Assembly: GCF_030323865.1 (NCBI RefSeq)
Contig: NZ_CP066364.1
Span: 1 to 64,000, forward strand
Source: Pseudarthrobacter defluvii
GTDB lineage: Bacteria; Actinomycetota; Actinomycetes; Actinomycetales; Micrococcaceae
Direction: 5' to 3'
Length of the DNA: 64,000 nucleotides
Part shown: positions 8,604 through 16,771 of the stretch, in pieces
Layout: every line of letters starts with the position of its first letter
Position numbering within the stretch: position 1 is the first letter of the stretch
Made by a program: the position numbers and the translations under genes
The notes under the pieces: model-generated
The model's database searches: none
Seen by the model: only the letters and a program-made list of their open reading frames with translations
Told to the model about the DNA's origin: nothing

Positions 8604-9260
8604 TTACCCGCGGACATGTTCGAGATAGGTGTTTGCTTCTTCCAGACCGACAACATCGCCGTATTTGTTGTCAATGTCGAAAAGGCTGGCGAGGTGCGGC
8701 AGTTCGGCCCGGTCTCCGACGCCCTCCTCAACAACGATGGTGTGGAATCCGTAGGAACATGAATCCACGGCGGTAGCCCGGATGCATCCGCTGGTGGTGC
8801 CGCCGATGAGGATCAGCGTATCGATGCCTTTGGACACCAGACGGGCCGCGAGATCGGTGCCGAAAAAGCAGGATGCATACTTTTTCACGAGCAGCATTTC
8901 ATTGTTTTGGCGCTCGAGCCTGTCGTCGAGTTCCACCCATTCGCTTCCCTCAACCAACCAGCTGTTGGACGGGATTTTCCGGATCCATTTACCGGCCTCC
9001 TGCAGGTCGGTGTCGTACGCGACAGTTGAAAAGATGATCGGAACGCCAGCGCCCCGAGCTCTTCCAAGAAGTTCCTGGGCTGCCTTTAGCTGTTCGTCAA
9101 GGTCTCCGGCCAAGGGCGATCTTGAATCCGTGAATCCGCGGATCATGTCAACCACCAGAAGCGCCGGGCGGCTCCCGAAACCGATCCTTCCGCCCAGTCC
9201 CTTTTCCTTGAATTGGGACCTTAACCTCTGGTATTCCTCTCGGGCAGCAGTCGCAGACAT
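8604..9260 (-). CDS. Isochorismatase-family cysteine hydrolase
   Basis: The 218-residue protein has the catalytic triad pattern of the family: Asp in [10 protein letters not shown] near residue 38, Lys in [13 protein letters not shown], and the Cys in [20 protein letters not shown]. The fold and motif resemble N-carbamoylsarcosine amidase-like amidohydrolases more than true isochorismatase. The gene lies between the ABC permease and MFS genes. A truncated paralogue (47009-47143) precedes phtB2, so this enzyme has travelled with pht genes. Hydrolysis of an amide or carbamoyl precursor of phthalate is a guess. Confidence 0.8.
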   Translation of the reverse strand: MSATAAREEYQRLRSQFKEKGLGGRIGFGSRPALLVVDMIRGFTDSRSPLAGDLDEQLKAAQELLGRARGAGVPIIFSTVAYDTDLQEAGKWIRKIPSNSWLVEGSEWVELDDRLERQNNEMLLVKKYASCFFGTDLAARLVSKGIDTLILIGGTTSGCIRATAVDSCSYGFHTIVVEEGVGDRAELPHLASLFDIDNKYGDVVGLEEANTYLEHVRG

Positions 9261-9329
9261 GCTTTCCCCTTTCTTAGAGCGTTTCAGTACTCAGACACGT
9301 AGGCAAGCGGGCGTGCAGGCCCCCTGGGG

Positions 9330-10130
9330 CTAGACCTTGTTGCCCAGCCGCCGTTCGACTGCCCACAGGGCGAGGTTCCCGGCCAGTGCGATCGCAGCGA
9401 GGAGCACGATGATGCCGTACATGGTTGGCAGGTCCAGCATGCCGTAGGCCCGCAGCGCCAAAAGCCCGAGACCGGCACGCGCAGCGAAGAATTCGGCGAT
9501 GATCACGTTGATGAACGCGATGCTGAAACCGATACGGATGCCAACCATGAGCGAGGGTGCCATGGCCGGAATGTATATCTTGGTCACCGTCTGCAGCGGG
9601 GATAGGCTCAGCGAGCGTGCCAGCTTGGGCAGGAGCGGGTTGATGGCGCGGACGCCTGCGGTTGTTGAGACCATGATGGGGAATACCGCTGCCAGCGCGG
9701 CCATCGCCGATTGCGCTCCCACACCCACTCCGAAAATCTGGAGAAGGATGGGAAAAAAGATTACGCGCGGGATGGCGAAGGCGCCTGCGACGATGGGATC
9801 GAAGACGGCACCGAGAAACTTGCTCCGGCCAATGGCATAGCCCAGTGGAAAGCCTATGGCAGCAGCGATGAGGAAACCGATAGCCACCGCCTGCAAGGTC
9901 GCGTTGAGGTGCCGGTAAATGGAGCCATCGGCGAAGCGCTTCGCCAGCGCGTTGAGCGAGTCAGTGGGCGAAGCGACGAGGTCACTTATGGAAGACAGCA
10001 GTGCCCACAGGAGCACCAAGGCCACCAACACGGCAGCACGCCACACGTTGTCCCGGATGACCCTGGATCTGTTCGCACTCTGTTGAGTGGTGACTGTCGG
10101 CAACGAAGGAATCGTTACATCGGTACTCAC
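9330..10130 (-). CDS. ABC transporter permease (SsuC/TauC-like)
   Basis: The 266-residue inner-membrane protein has six or so hydrophobic segments and the BPD_transp_1 EAA-like loop around LPKLARSLSLSPLQTVTKIYIPAMAPSLMVGIRIG. The GTG at 10130 is preferred: it overlaps the preceding permease stop as GTGA, and earlier in-frame codons encode non-hydrophobic filler. It forms a permease pair with the 10127-10927 gene. Nitrate/sulfonate/taurine-type importers carry organic acids, and phthalate uptake is inferred from context. Confidence 0.85.
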   Translation of the reverse strand: MSTDVTIPSLPTVTTQQSANRSRVIRDNVWRAAVLVALVLLWALLSSISDLVASPTDSLNALAKRFADGSIYRHLNATLQAVAIGFLIAAAIGFPLGYAIGRSKFLGAVFDPIVAGAFAIPRVIFFPILLQIFGVGVGAQSAMAALAAVFPIMVSTTAGVRAINPLLPKLARSLSLSPLQTVTKIYIPAMAPSLMVGIRIGFSIAFINVIIAEFFAARAGLGLLALRAYGMLDLPTMYGIIVLLAAIALAGNLALWAVERRLGNKV

Positions 10131-10927
10131 AGCATGTCCCTTCTGATGCGTTTCTCCAGCCAGGTAAGCACGCTGTTGACCAGTACGCTGAGGACGATGA
10201 CAACAGCGATATAGGCCCACATGTCTGCTGTGTTCAGTTCCCGGTAGTAGAAGCCGGCGCGGAAGCCGACTCCTTGGGACGCGAGGATGAACTCCATGGC
10301 AACGGTGCCGATGACGGCGTAGATAAATCCGAGCTTCACGCCCGGGAAAATAAGCGGCGTCGCCGCCGGAAAGAGAACTTTTAAGTAGTACTGCCGCGGG
10401 GAGGCGCTGACCGAATTGGCGAGCTTGTGAAGAATAGGCTTGATGGCGTTCAGGGCAACCATCGTGGTCAGCGCAATTGGAATCAGGGACATCGATGCGG
10501 CTATAACGATGATCGGTCCCGCGTTGAGTCCCATCACGGCCAAAAGAACCGGATAAAACAACAAAGTGGGCATTGCATAGCCGGTGACGATGAAGGGCTC
10601 AAGGATGCGCCCTGCAGCCGGTACCCGCCACAAGAAAACCCCGAGCGGGACTCCCAGCACAAGTCCGATGGTGAACGCCACCAGAATGGTAGTAAGGGTT
10701 CGGGCTGCGTCCTGGCCAAACTGTTCCGTCGGGACGATCGAGGCCAGCCGGGTCAGAATCTCCGATGGTGGCACCATGAGGGACCGGCTGATCATGCCGG
10801 TTCTGGTAGTGAGCTCAAGGACAACGACAAGCGTCACAATGATTGCCCAACGGACCAGCGATGAACGCGGTACCATAGCGGCCTTTTGCTTGGCCGGCAC
10901 GGCCGGGGTCTTCTCCAGAACGCTCAC
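10127..10927 (-). CDS. ABC transporter permease (SsuC/TauC-like)
   Basis: The 266-residue integral membrane protein is a paralogue of its downstream neighbour, with the conserved cytoplasmic loop LHKLANSVSASPRQYYLKVLFPAATPLIFPGVKLG that contacts the ATPase. Its start overlaps the ATPase stop by 4 bp (ATGA). Two different permease genes suggest a heterodimeric channel. Confidence 0.85.
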   Translation of the reverse strand: MSVLEKTPAVPAKQKAAMVPRSSLVRWAIIVTLVVVLELTTRTGMISRSLMVPPSEILTRLASIVPTEQFGQDAARTLTTILVAFTIGLVLGVPLGVFLWRVPAAGRILEPFIVTGYAMPTLLFYPVLLAVMGLNAGPIIVIAASMSLIPIALTTMVALNAIKPILHKLANSVSASPRQYYLKVLFPAATPLIFPGVKLGFIYAVIGTVAMEFILASQGVGFRAGFYYRELNTADMWAYIAVVIVLSVLVNSVLTWLEKRIRRDML

Positions 10928-11751
10928 GCCAGCCGCGCCCCTGGTCCCAACGTTTTCTCCGCCTCAACCTTTACCAGCGCCCAGAGGTGGTCTTCCAACT
11001 CACGGAACCTTGGCAGCGCGTGGGTTCCCTCCGGCCGGGGCCGTGGCAGATCGATGGTTACCACCTCTTTGACAACGGAGGGCCTGGCTGACATGACCCA
11101 AACCTCGTCGGAAAGGTACACGGCTTCCTGGATATCGTGGGTGATGAACAGGACTCTATTGCGTGTCTTTTCCCAGATACGGAGCAGTTCCCGGCCGATG
11201 AACTGCCGGGTCTGCTGGTCCAAGGCGCCAAAAGGCTCATCCATGAGCAGGACGCGCGGCTCCATGGCCAAGGCCCGTGCGATCGCAACACGTTGCTTCA
11301 TTCCTCCGGAAAGCTGGCCGGGGCGGTGGTCCTCGAAACCGGTGAGCCCGACAAGTTCGATCATGCGGCGGGCGCGCTCATGGCGCTCCGCTTTCGGGAC
11401 GCCTTTGACCTCGAGGCCGAAAGCGACATTGTCCAGGACCGTGCGCCAGTGCAGGGTGGAGTCTTCTTGGAACACCATGGCAGTGTCCCGCCGGGGGCCG
11501 GTCACGCTTTCACCGTTTATGCTGACCGAACCCTGCGTGGGCTTCAGCAGGCCGCCGACCATGTCAAGCAAGGTGCTTTTTCCGCAGCCGCTGGGACCGA
11601 TAACGGAAACGAATTTGCCTTCCGGTATGGCGCCCGAAACGTTAGCGACTGCGTGGGTGACTCCTGTCGCGGTGCCGAAAGTCATTCCGATATTGTCGAA
11701 AACGACGTCACTGTCGTGTCCTACTGAATCGATCGGGGATATCTGGCTCAT
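10924..11751 (-). CDS. ABC transporter ATP-binding protein (SsuB/TauB-like)
   Basis: The 275-residue ATPase has Walker A GPSGCGKST, signature LSGGMKQRVAIARAL, Walker B VLLMDEPFGALD and the switch His in FITHDI. It energises the two permeases. The start overlaps the substrate-binding gene stop by 4 bp, so four transporter genes form one tightly coupled operon in the order binding protein, ATPase, permease, permease. Confidence 0.9.
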   Translation of the reverse strand: MSQISPIDSVGHDSDVVFDNIGMTFGTATGVTHAVANVSGAIPEGKFVSVIGPSGCGKSTLLDMVGGLLKPTQGSVSINGESVTGPRRDTAMVFQEDSTLHWRTVLDNVAFGLEVKGVPKAERHERARRMIELVGLTGFEDHRPGQLSGGMKQRVAIARALAMEPRVLLMDEPFGALDQQTRQFIGRELLRIWEKTRNRVLFITHDIQEAVYLSDEVWVMSARPSVVKEVVTIDLPRPRPEGTHALPRFRELEDHLWALVKVEAEKTLGPGARLA

Positions 11752-12752
11752 GAAAGGAAGTTCCTCATAACGATGGCGTTCATGTCCGGTTCTTTGGTGA
11801 TCTGGCCTTGTTCTTTACCGGCGGCGACGACGGCGGCCAGCTGGGCATCGGTGAAGTCCAGGCTGTAGAAGTTCTGCGAGTTCTTCAGCGCCTCAAGAGC
11901 CACCTTGGGCTCGTATTTGATTGCCTTCCCGTAGGCGTCGGCGGCCTTTTCGAGGTCGTTGGTAATCAGGTCCATCGCCTTCTTGAGCGCACGGCCCCAG
12001 CCCTTCAACGCCTCGGTATTTTCGTCGATGAAGGATCCTGTCGCGACGAGGCAGGTGTCCGACCAGTCCGTTACGTAGTCGCGGGAACGCCAGATCACCT
12101 TCGCTCCGCTTTCGGAGGCGATTTTCTCGGAAAGCGGCGAAGCCGTCCACGCTACGTCAACAACTTTCTGGGAGACGGCGGTCCACGAATCGCTCGCTGA
12201 GCCGACGCTGATAAGTTCAACGTCCTTGCCTGGGACTAAGCCAGCGGCCCGCAGCGTGCGGTCTGCGAAATACGAGGAGTTTGATCCTGGCGTGCTGACT
12301 GCCACTTTCTTGCCCCTGACATCCTCAATGGAGGTGACGGGAGAGTCGGGCAGCGCAATGAAGTCGACAGAAGCCGCCGTATAAACATTGCCGAAGATTT
12401 TTACGTCCATGCCCTTCTCGGCCGCGATAAAGACGGGAATAGTGGACGACGTACCGAAACCTATGCCGGATTCGATTCCTCGAACAGTGTCAAGCCCCCC
12501 TGGGAACTGAATATGCTCAAGGGTCAGCCCCTCTTCCTCGTAGTAGCCTTCCGTCTGGGCGATAAAGAAGGGGGCGGAATGAATAAGACTGGCCAGACCA
12601 GTAATAGCAACGTCGCCGGAATATCCCTTCTTACCCCCGCCGCTGCCGCCGCTGTCCTGGCCGCACGCCGTGAGGCCTCCCAGAAATAACGTCCCGCCCG
12701 CTGCCGCTGTGATCTTGATAAATCCGCGGCGTCCCATTGGTTCAAAACTCAT
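11748..12752 (-). CDS. ABC transporter substrate-binding lipoprotein (NMT1/SsuA-like)
   Basis: The 334-residue protein starts at the ATG preceded by GAGGGAG. It has a twin-Arg type lipoprotein signal (MGRRGFIKITAAAGG... GLTACG), with Cys as the likely lipidated residue. The mature part reads as the NMT1/THI5-like fold (VAITGLASLIHSAPFFIAQTEGYYEEEGL). It would capture substrate outside the membrane. It is the first gene of a minus-strand operon that may run through the permeases, hydrolase, MFS and phtB-like genes. The presence of a PhtR-type palindrome 70 bp upstream argues for phthalate or a related aromatic acid as substrate. Confidence 0.85.
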   Translation of the reverse strand: MSFEPMGRRGFIKITAAAGGTLFLGGLTACGQDSGGSGGGKKGYSGDVAITGLASLIHSAPFFIAQTEGYYEEEGLTLEHIQFPGGLDTVRGIESGIGFGTSSTIPVFIAAEKGMDVKIFGNVYTAASVDFIALPDSPVTSIEDVRGKKVAVSTPGSNSSYFADRTLRAAGLVPGKDVELISVGSASDSWTAVSQKVVDVAWTASPLSEKIASESGAKVIWRSRDYVTDWSDTCLVATGSFIDENTEALKGWGRALKKAMDLITNDLEKAADAYGKAIKYEPKVALEALKNSQNFYSLDFTDAQLAAVVAAGKEQGQITKEPDMNAIVMRNFLS

Positions 12753-12820
12753 TCGGCTCTCCCTCATCTTCGTGTCAGATCCGTGGTTGTACAAGTGAAA
12801 CACATCACTTTATTGCTGTC

Positions 12821-12835
12821 CAGATAAAAGTTCTG
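12821..12835 (-). promoter_or_regulatory. PhtR-type palindrome upstream of ABC importer operon
   Basis: CAGA-N7-TCTG occurs once in the leader of the substrate-binding gene. It matches the 15-bp palindrome in front of the esterase and phtAa genes. The neighbouring TTGACG box of those promoters is not found here, so promoter architecture differs. Confidence 0.45.
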
Positions 12836-13294
12836 TACAGCAGAGGCAGTGGTAGGCCTTTGTTCTTGACCACCCTGATGTCGTTCTAATGGCTTCGATG
12901 CCCGCTCTGCCGTTGCAACAACGGGGACGGTGGGTGTTCGAGCGCCGACAATCAAAGGCGGTGATGTGTCTGTAGAGGAATGGTCAGGGTCCAGCAAACG
13001 GTTGTGGTTCGAAAGCCCGCAGGGCTCACCGTCCAGGCCCGATAGTCTCTCGTCCAGGTATCGGAATGGACCGCGGTCGTCCTAGAAGACCGGCTCGCCA
13101 ACGATCGGGGACGCTTCACACGCCTTGGTTGGCCCCTTCCCCAGCGAACGGGTCGGAAAACTTGGACATGACGCGGACATGACGAGACCCTGGATCGGGA
13201 GAGCCGAGGATCCGGTGGTGTGTCGACCGGTCATTGAGATTGTCACTGACTTCCGCCGCCCGTTCGTCCCGAACCAGGCCCCTATGATGGAAGC
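12836..13294. other. Intergenic region, no supported gene
   Basis: This 460-bp stretch separates the minus-strand ABC operon from the plus-strand lipoate-ligase-like gene. I see no frame with recognisable protein features and no clear terminator or repeat. Confidence 0.4.
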
Positions 13295-13939
13295 ATGCGT
13301 CCGTGCTGGGAGCTTCATGTGGAGCCGGAGCCGCGAGCTCCCCTCGATGGCGTCGCCCGTGACCTCGGCCTCGTTTCGGACGTCTCTGCGGGACGACGGG
13401 GGGCGGTGATGCGTCTCTGGCAGCCGGACCGGACCGTCGTGCTGGTCGCGGAGGAAGCGTCTCGCACAGCGCCGCGGGAGGACGTGCCCGTTGTTGCGCG
13501 CCCCACGCCCGGTGGGCAGTGGCTTGCTGCCGGACCTGCGGCCATCCTGTGGTCGACGATCGCCACCAGGGAAACGCTCGGGATCAGCGGAACGGAGGAC
13601 CCGCTCGAAGCCGCGTCTGAATGGGTGCTCGCCTCGTTGCGCCAGCTGGGAATGCAGGTGAGCCTGCAGGCAGGCGGAACGATTTGGACACCGATGGGCG
13701 TGGTCGGCGCTTGCGCGGTCGTCAAGCAGGACGGCGTCATCCTCGCGCAGGGCATCGTTGATTATGCAATGGATGCGGGTGATTGCGTGGGGACGGATCC
13801 GGTGCCGGCGGAGAACGTCCGTAGCCAATCGGGCTTGCCCTTGCCGCTCGTTATCGATCGTTTCGCGCGCATGGCGCGCACGCTCTTCCGGGCAAAGGTC
13901 ATCTCGCCGGCATCCGGGTCGGCCTTACCTCGGTCCTGA
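13295..13939 (+). CDS. Possible lipoate/biotin-ligase-like (LplA-type) protein
   Basis: The 214-residue protein resembles the LplA/BPL fold: an N-terminal GVARDLGL...VMRLWQPDRTVVL block, a RPTPGGQWLAAGPAA segment in the place of the RxGGG(x)V motif, and a later segment (GGTIWTPMGVVGACAVVKQDGVILAQGIVDYAM) that could be the substrate loop. The usual catalytic Lys motif is not obvious, so it may be divergent or inactive. It has no clear link to the pht genes. A GGAAG stretch precedes the ATG. It ends at a strong hairpin shared with the convergent tct operon. Confidence 0.45.
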   Translation: MRPCWELHVEPEPRAPLDGVARDLGLVSDVSAGRRGAVMRLWQPDRTVVLVAEEASRTAPREDVPVVARPTPGGQWLAAGPAAILWSTIATRETLGISGTEDPLEAASEWVLASLRQLGMQVSLQAGGTIWTPMGVVGACAVVKQDGVILAQGIVDYAMDAGDCVGTDPVPAENVRSQSGLPLPLVIDRFARMARTLFRAKVISPASGSALPRS

Positions 13940-13948
13940 GGCAAAGAC

Positions 13949-13983
13949 GGGGTGTGTCCCAGGAGGGTTTCTGGGACACCCCC
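13949..13983. terminator. Bidirectional terminator-like hairpin
   Basis: Arms GGGGTGTGTCCCAG and CTGGGACACCCC can pair around an 8-base loop. The hairpin lies between two convergent genes. T-rich tails are short, so Rho independence is likely but not certain. Confidence 0.65.
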
Positions 13984-13999
13984 TGTTGAACGTCGGTGA

Positions 14000-15025
14000 T
14001 CAGCCCGTGTAGGCCTTCGTGATGAGGTCGACGTACTCCTGTGGTGAGCCCATCACGTCGTTGACGAGCTTCTGCACGTCGTCGCCGCTCGTATAGTGGA
14101 CCGGCCGCTTGGTGTCGGCGGCAGCCTTGATGAAGGCCTTGTCGGTCATGACCTTCTCGAAGGCGTCGCGGATTGTCTGCAGCGTGCCCGGGTCCATTCC
14201 TGGGGGGGCCGCGAGGAGGCGGCCGCTGGAGATGAGCTTCGTGTGCAGCGTTGCGAGTTCCTTCTGGTCGCCCTTCACCACGTCGAGGAGGTTGTCGACG
14301 TCCTTGATCTCCTTCTCACCGGTGTTCTCGCCGATGACGAGGATCGGTTTAAGATCGCCGGCGTTGATACCTGGCTGCTGGCTGCCGAACGAGCGCGAAT
14401 GCAGCTCGACGTTGCCCTGGATAACGTTGAGGCTGGCCTCGTTGCTGGACTTGAAACCGGTCACGACCTGGTTGTCCATGCCAAGGAGCTGGTTCAGAAC
14501 TACGGCGTCGATGTACTCGTTTGAGCCGGGGCCGGTGGCCGCGAAGCGTTTGCCAGCGATGTCGTCCACTGACGCGATGCTGGAGGACTTGCTGGTGGCG
14601 AGCACGTCGGGTTCGGAGCTGATTTGGCCGATGTAACTCATTGTCTTCGCGTCGTACCGGACGCCGTTGGTCTTCGCGATCGCAGCACCGAGGTGGCCGG
14701 GGCCGTTGAGCAGCACGAGGGTTTTCCCGTCCGGCTTGGCGTGCACGGACTCGTTCGTGGCGAGGATGCCGCCCGCGCCGGGCTTGTTCTCGACAATTAC
14801 TGTAGCGCCGAGCTCGTCGGCAAGCTTCGGGGCCAACATGCGGGCGTAGGCGTCGTAGCCCCCGCCCGGGTCGAACGGGACGACCAGCGTGATCGTCTGG
14901 TTTTTCAGTTTGGCCGCTGCGTCCTCCGGGGAGGTTGACGCGCCGGTGGCACCTGCCGACGAGCAGCCTGTGAGTGCGCCGCCGGCGAGGGCGAGGGCGG
15001 CGAGGCCGAGTGCGAGCTTACGCAT
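14000..15025 (-). CDS. tctC: Tripartite tricarboxylate transporter substrate-binding protein (TctC/Bug)
   Basis: The 341-residue lipoprotein has a signal peptide with lipobox ALTGCSS and the Bug-family start ITLVVPFDPGGGYDAYARMLAPKLADELG followed by VIVENKPGAGG. An AAAGGA ribosome site precedes the ATG. It would bind a carboxylate outside the membrane for the TctAB channel. Family members serve citrate as well as terephthalate and phthalate isomers. Its channel partner TctA is truncated, so the system may be dead. Confidence 0.9.
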   Translation of the reverse strand: MRKLALGLAALALAGGALTGCSSAGATGASTSPEDAAAKLKNQTITLVVPFDPGGGYDAYARMLAPKLADELGATVIVENKPGAGGILATNESVHAKPDGKTLVLLNGPGHLGAAIAKTNGVRYDAKTMSYIGQISSEPDVLATSKSSSIASVDDIAGKRFAATGPGSNEYIDAVVLNQLLGMDNQVVTGFKSSNEASLNVIQGNVELHSRSFGSQQPGINAGDLKPILVIGENTGEKEIKDVDNLLDVVKGDQKELATLHTKLISSGRLLAAPPGMDPGTLQTIRDAFEKVMTDKAFIKAAADTKRPVHYTSGDDVQKLVNDVMGSPQEYVDLITKAYTG

Positions 15026-15110
15026 TGGGACGGGTCCTTTCGATTTTGGTGCGCCCGGACCATAGGCGGCCGGGCGGTGACGCGGGAAGGGAGAGCAGGG
15101 AAACGGGCGC

Positions 15111-15662
15111 TCAGGCGAGGCCGAGCAGCCCGCCCGGCAGCGGCAGTTTGAGGGCGATCGCGAAGACCACGTAGATGACGCCGCCGAGCAGGGCCGCGTA
15201 GATGGCGGCGAACCACCACGACTTGGCGGTTTGGAAGCGCAGGTAACCTACGGTGAAGGCGACCATGGCGAGGTAGATACCGAAGACCGACAGTGCGACA
15301 AAGAAGCCGCCGAGCCAGCCGAGCGAGGTGATCCAGTCCCGCGTCGAGAGGTTCTTGAAGAACTCGTACTCCTGCTCGGCCACCGACTTGGCGGCCTCGG
15401 GCACGTTGGTCTTCGGGGCGGCCGGCTTGGGCGGGAAGAACAGCACCCGTACGAGTAAGGAGGCGCTGGCAATCACACCCACGCCGCTGACGCCGAGAGG
15501 GAAGTAGGCGGCGAGGTCCCTCCAGCCCGTGGCCATCAGGAACGCCACGACGAACACGACGAGCAGCACGGATGTGATGATCAGATCGGGCTTGTGCACG
15601 TGGCGCCCCCGCGAGCCGCCCTCGCCGTCGCCTTCGATGGAGTGGATCATTTCGGTGCTCAT
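15111..15662 (-). CDS. tctB: TctB small membrane subunit
   Basis: The 183-residue protein has four hydrophobic spans (about residues 28-45, 55-72, 110-130 and 140-175) and sits between tctA and tctC, which is the usual place of TctB. Its ATG overlaps the tctA stop by 4 bp. The sequence is poorly conserved in this family, so the call rests on size, topology and order. Confidence 0.8.
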   Translation of the reverse strand: MSTEMIHSIEGDGEGGSRGRHVHKPDLIITSVLLVVFVVAFLMATGWRDLAAYFPLGVSGVGVIASASLLVRVLFFPPKPAAPKTNVPEAAKSVAEQEYEFFKNLSTRDWITSLGWLGGFFVALSVFGIYLAMVAFTVGYLRFQTAKSWWFAAIYAALLGGVIYVVFAIALKLPLPGGLLGLA

Positions 15663-16606
15663 ACGAGACCTCCGGTGGCCAGGAGCTCGCGCTTATCGGC
15701 GCGCTTTTTGCGAGCGGTGCGGACCGCGGTGAACATGATCATGCCGGCGATGATGACCTCGATGACGATCACGCCGGGCCGGCTGAGCCAGTTGAACTGG
15801 AACAGCGCGTAGCTGACGGTGAAGTACCGCTCGAGGATCTCGCCGAGCACCAGACCAAGCAGCAGCGGGATGCGGGGCCACTTGAAGCGGCTGCACATCA
15901 CGCCGATGGCGAGGAAGACGAGCATGATCCAGACGTCGTCGAGCGAGCTGGTGTTCGAGAATGCGCCGATGGTGAGCATCGTGATGAGAAACGGTACGAG
16001 CAGCCTTCCGGTCACCGAGGTGAGCTTGGCAAGGGGACGGATCAGCAGGTAGCCGAGGATGACAGCCGCGATCGTGCTCAGCACGATGATCCACACGAGC
16101 GAGAGCGTCACGTTGAGGTGCTCGCCCAGCATCTCGGGGCCAGGATTCAGGCCGAGGATCAGGAACGCGCCGAGTAGCACCGCCATGCTCGCGCCCGACG
16201 GCACGCCGAAGGCGATCGTCGGTACGAGGTGGCCCCCGTCCTTCGCTGTCGTGGTCGCACCTGCGGCGATCACGCCCTCGATCGAACCGTTGCCGAACTC
16301 CTCGGGATGCTTCGAGGTTTGCTTGGCGTGGCCGTAGGCGATGAACTGGGACACCGATCCTCCGAGACCGGGCATCATTCCCAGGACGGCACCGATGGCA
16401 CTGGTGCGCAGCATCAACGACCAGTGGCGAAAGGAATCCTTGACGCCGACGAGGATGCCGCCAAGGTGTGGCGGCACGGCCGTCTTGGTGTCACCGTCTT
16501 TGTCGAGCATGGACTGCAGCACTTCGGCACCGCCGAGGAGACCGACGACGACGGGGACAATGCCGATGCCCTCCCAGAGGTGCAGGCTTCCGAAGGTGTA
16601 CCGGGC
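15659..16606 (-). pseudogene. tctA: tctA, N-terminal third missing
   Basis: The readable protein starts at RYTFGSLHLWEGIGIVPVVVGLLGGAEVL, a block that normally lies near residue 200 of a roughly 500-residue TctA. It continues normally through LGMMPGLGGSVSQFIAYGHAKQTSKHPEEFGNGSIEGVIAAGA to the C-terminus. The first half-domain is absent. Sequence beyond about 16607 is the 3' end of a phtB gene in the opposite orientation. This is a recombination junction that removed both the tctA start and most of phtB. An open frame extends to 16663, but those extra codons are antisense to pht sequence. Confidence 0.8.
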
Positions 16607-16607
16607 C

Positions 16608-16643
16608 GCACGCGACTCTGATCTGCCTGAAAACGGCCATTGA
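16608..16643 (+). pseudogene. 3' scrap of phtB in front of phtAa1
   Basis: Twelve codons read ARDSDLPENGH-stop, matching the C-terminus ARDSDSPENGH of the reductase at 6432-7295 and ARDSDAAENGH of phtB2. The rest of the gene is replaced by tctA. This shows that cluster 1 once had the order phtB-phtAa, as cluster 2 still has. Confidence 0.8.
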
Positions 16644-16677
16644 TTCCGACGATGCTTCTTCACGGAATCGAGAGGGG

Positions 16678-16740
16678 TTGACGAACCTCACATTTTGCGT
16701 CATCCTCTTGATTACAGAAACCTTCTCTGCAACACAGAGA
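16678..16740 (+). promoter_or_regulatory. phtAa1 promoter with PhtR-type operator
   Basis: TTGACG (16678-16683), a 17-bp spacer and CATCCT (16701-16706) are followed by the palindrome CAGA-N7-TCTG (16715-16729). An overlapping inverted repeat TCTCTG-N5-CAGAGA spans 16724-16740. The same arrangement occurs before phtAa2. The operator lies downstream of the -10-like box, suggesting repression by roadblock or exclusion. Confidence 0.7.
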
Positions 16741-16771
16741 AGACATGCGGGCCCAACGAAGGAGACCTCTC

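Noticed and set aside
13082-13828. 248-codon minus-strand frame opposite the lipoate-ligase-like gene
   Set aside because: The plus-strand product has family-like blocks, while this frame is low in complexity and has no supported start.
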